A stretch of 64,000 nt of DNA, from the NCBI GenBank assembly GCA_930367205.1, contig OV884011.1, positions 119,719,866 to 119,783,865 on the forward strand. Direction: 5' to 3'. The notes below the pieces were generated by a model. The model did no database searches. It was not told where the DNA came from and saw only the letters and a list, made by a program, of their open reading frames with translations. Each line of letters opens with the position of its first letter. The stretch's first letter is position 1. Of the stretch, positions 62,541 to 64,000 are shown in pieces. The DNA is from Acanthosoma haemorrhoidale. Taxonomy: Eukaryota; Arthropoda; Insecta; Hemiptera; Acanthosomatidae. Made by a program: the position numbers and the translations under genes.

Positions 62541-62664
62541 GTGTCGTGTAGTTGAAAATAATGTGCTAAACAGAAATGCGATTGTGCCGAAGCTCTGTCT
62601 GCCGTTATTATTAACCTGTGCGATTCGGTTGTAAGAATGATTTAATCGAACTGAAAAATTATAC
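62541..62664 (-). repeat. inverted-repeat pair 3, right arm
   Basis: Partner of 58529-58634, about 3.9 kb away. The interval holds the Penelope-like remnant at 59760-60680. Beyond both ends the similarity stops sharply. Confidence 0.88.
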
Positions 62665-64000
62665 GTATATTCTACAATATAAAACTATAAATCATGACAA
62701 AAACATTTAGAGGTTTAATAACTCTATTAGTTTTGATAACTCCCCTGTTCAGAAGCTAGTTATTATTTTCAGCTGTATATTTTCGCCATTGTTAAAAACA
62801 TTTAATGACGGTAATACAAAATTTAATTAAATGTGGCAAAGTTAAGTTAATTACATTACGACATAAAATAGGTTGAAAAGTGTTTTGTTTTTGGACCCGG
62901 GAAGACACTTTATTGAATGTTTCTTGTTCAGACGTATTCCTCATTTATTAACTGAAATCTTCAATCAAGATAAAGACATACAATTTGTTCTAGGTAATTA
63001 GGAAGTCTTTTGTTACTCTTTTTAAATTTTATTACATGTGCCGAAAAATGTAGATGATTGGTGTTAAGATATGTTATTCGGTAAACTCTTCGATCCGATT
63101 GGAAACCAACTGATCCTAGGGTTATTTATTAATCATTCAAAGCCTAATTATTATACTAACGTGTCCATTACAACAACTAGCCTAAGTAAGATATAGTTAG
63201 TAAAAGTTGTTCTCAACATTAAATAAATTGTCAGGACAATATTACGAAAAAATGATTGGGGTGTAAGTGGCTTTTATCACTATATAAAAGGTATCCATAC
63301 AGGTAGGTAGGCAGCTTAGTAAAAATAAACAATCTTTTTTTTTTTTGTTGGTATCCCCTAAACAACAGGTTGTAGAGGCAAGAAGAGAAGAGGCGATACT
63401 AAGAACAAAGCAGATCAGTTGTTGCTAACTGTATAATGATAGGCTGCAGCAGGCGGAGCCAGGTGCTTCTTTTTGGCGGGAAGGGTCACCACCCCTATAT
63501 CTAGGGGAGGGAGGGTCGGCCCCTATGTACCGCAATCTCATATCCCTGAATTATTAGTCATGATCGTAATCACGGAGTCGTAGTCACATTCTTCTCTCAG
63601 TGACAATAAAGAGGGCATGTGGAGTGCAGGTTGGCGACTCTATCATTATAAGCATAACCTTGATGCTGCATGTGCTTTTAGGATTTTGTGGGAAAAAAAC
63701 TACGTTATAGATTTCCCACGCTACATCAAATCAGTACATGTTGGCATAATAGCAAAGAGTCTATACTTTTTTTGCATTATTATTTTTCTACACTTTTTTT
63801 TTATAAGACGGTACTAAATTACCCTATCTTAAGTATTGCCAGACATTGCCCGTACCGATATGGTTAGTGCTGATAATTTTGAATTTGCTACCATAAATAT
63901 GATGAACAAAATGTGTATGTATTTTCTTTATTTATTTTGTTGTATGTATTCGCTACATACATACTACAGTATTCTCATACTGGTAATGTAATAAGTGATG
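62665..64000. other. AT-rich DNA with a possible retroposon end
   Basis: A T run (63334-63347) followed by a GC-richer block to about 63620 has the look of a minus-strand retroposon 3' end, but no partner copy is in the window. TAGGGGAGGGAGGG at 63503 is G-rich. No ORF is recognised. Confidence 0.35.

Overview
The window looks like AT-rich nuclear DNA of an insect. One host gene is recognisable, encoded on the minus strand in two exons: a Scratch-type member of the Snail zinc-finger family. Most of the remaining sequence is intergenic and littered with transposable-element remains. The order within Insecta cannot be fixed from sequence alone; the density and types of Jockey-like, Tc1-like and Penelope-like debris would fit a large repetitive genome such as a hemipteran, but that is only a guess.

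Host gene: exon 1 (51618-51831) encodes a SNAG-like N-terminus and ends in a clean GTAAGT donor. Exon 2 (44719-45527) begins after a CAG acceptor and carries five zinc fingers. The phases match across a 6.1 kb intron and give a 340-residue protein. A TATA box, GATA sites and a CAGGTG E-box lie just upstream of exon 1. Downstream of the stop codon is an unusual cluster of the 7-mer GACTAGA (TCTAGTC on the sense strand), including a four-unit 37-bp minisatellite.

Mobile DNA: a Jockey-clade non-LTR retrotransposon at 14335-17985 (minus) has an intact 895-codon endonuclease/reverse-transcriptase ORF that overlaps a 5'-truncated gag-like ORF by ATGA. At least six degraded or 3'-end-only relatives are scattered from 11 to 34 kb. 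A second, older Jockey-like element lies at 35.5-36.9 kb. A broken Tc1-type transposase lies at 24.77-25.53 kb. A Penelope-like fragment with a GIY-YIG domain lies at 59.76-60.68 kb, and a second Penelope-type terminus lies near 31.3 kb. A tRNA-derived SINE-like unit lies at 21.7 kb.

Larger structure: three unrelated pairs of inverted repeats (13.4/18.5-19.3 kb, 24.0/28.0-28.3 kb, 58.5/62.6 kb) each enclose about 3.7-4.3 kb that itself contains transposon debris. The first pair carries a hammerhead-core-like motif, which suggests Penelope-type terminal repeats. Several GC-richer islands in the AT-rich background (for example 0.45-1.0, 34.3-34.7, 39.1-39.6, 55.0-55.3, 57.6-57.8 kb) have no convincing ORF and are candidate regulatory elements or unrecognised repeats. 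No rRNA, canonical tRNA, CRISPR array or complete second host gene was found.
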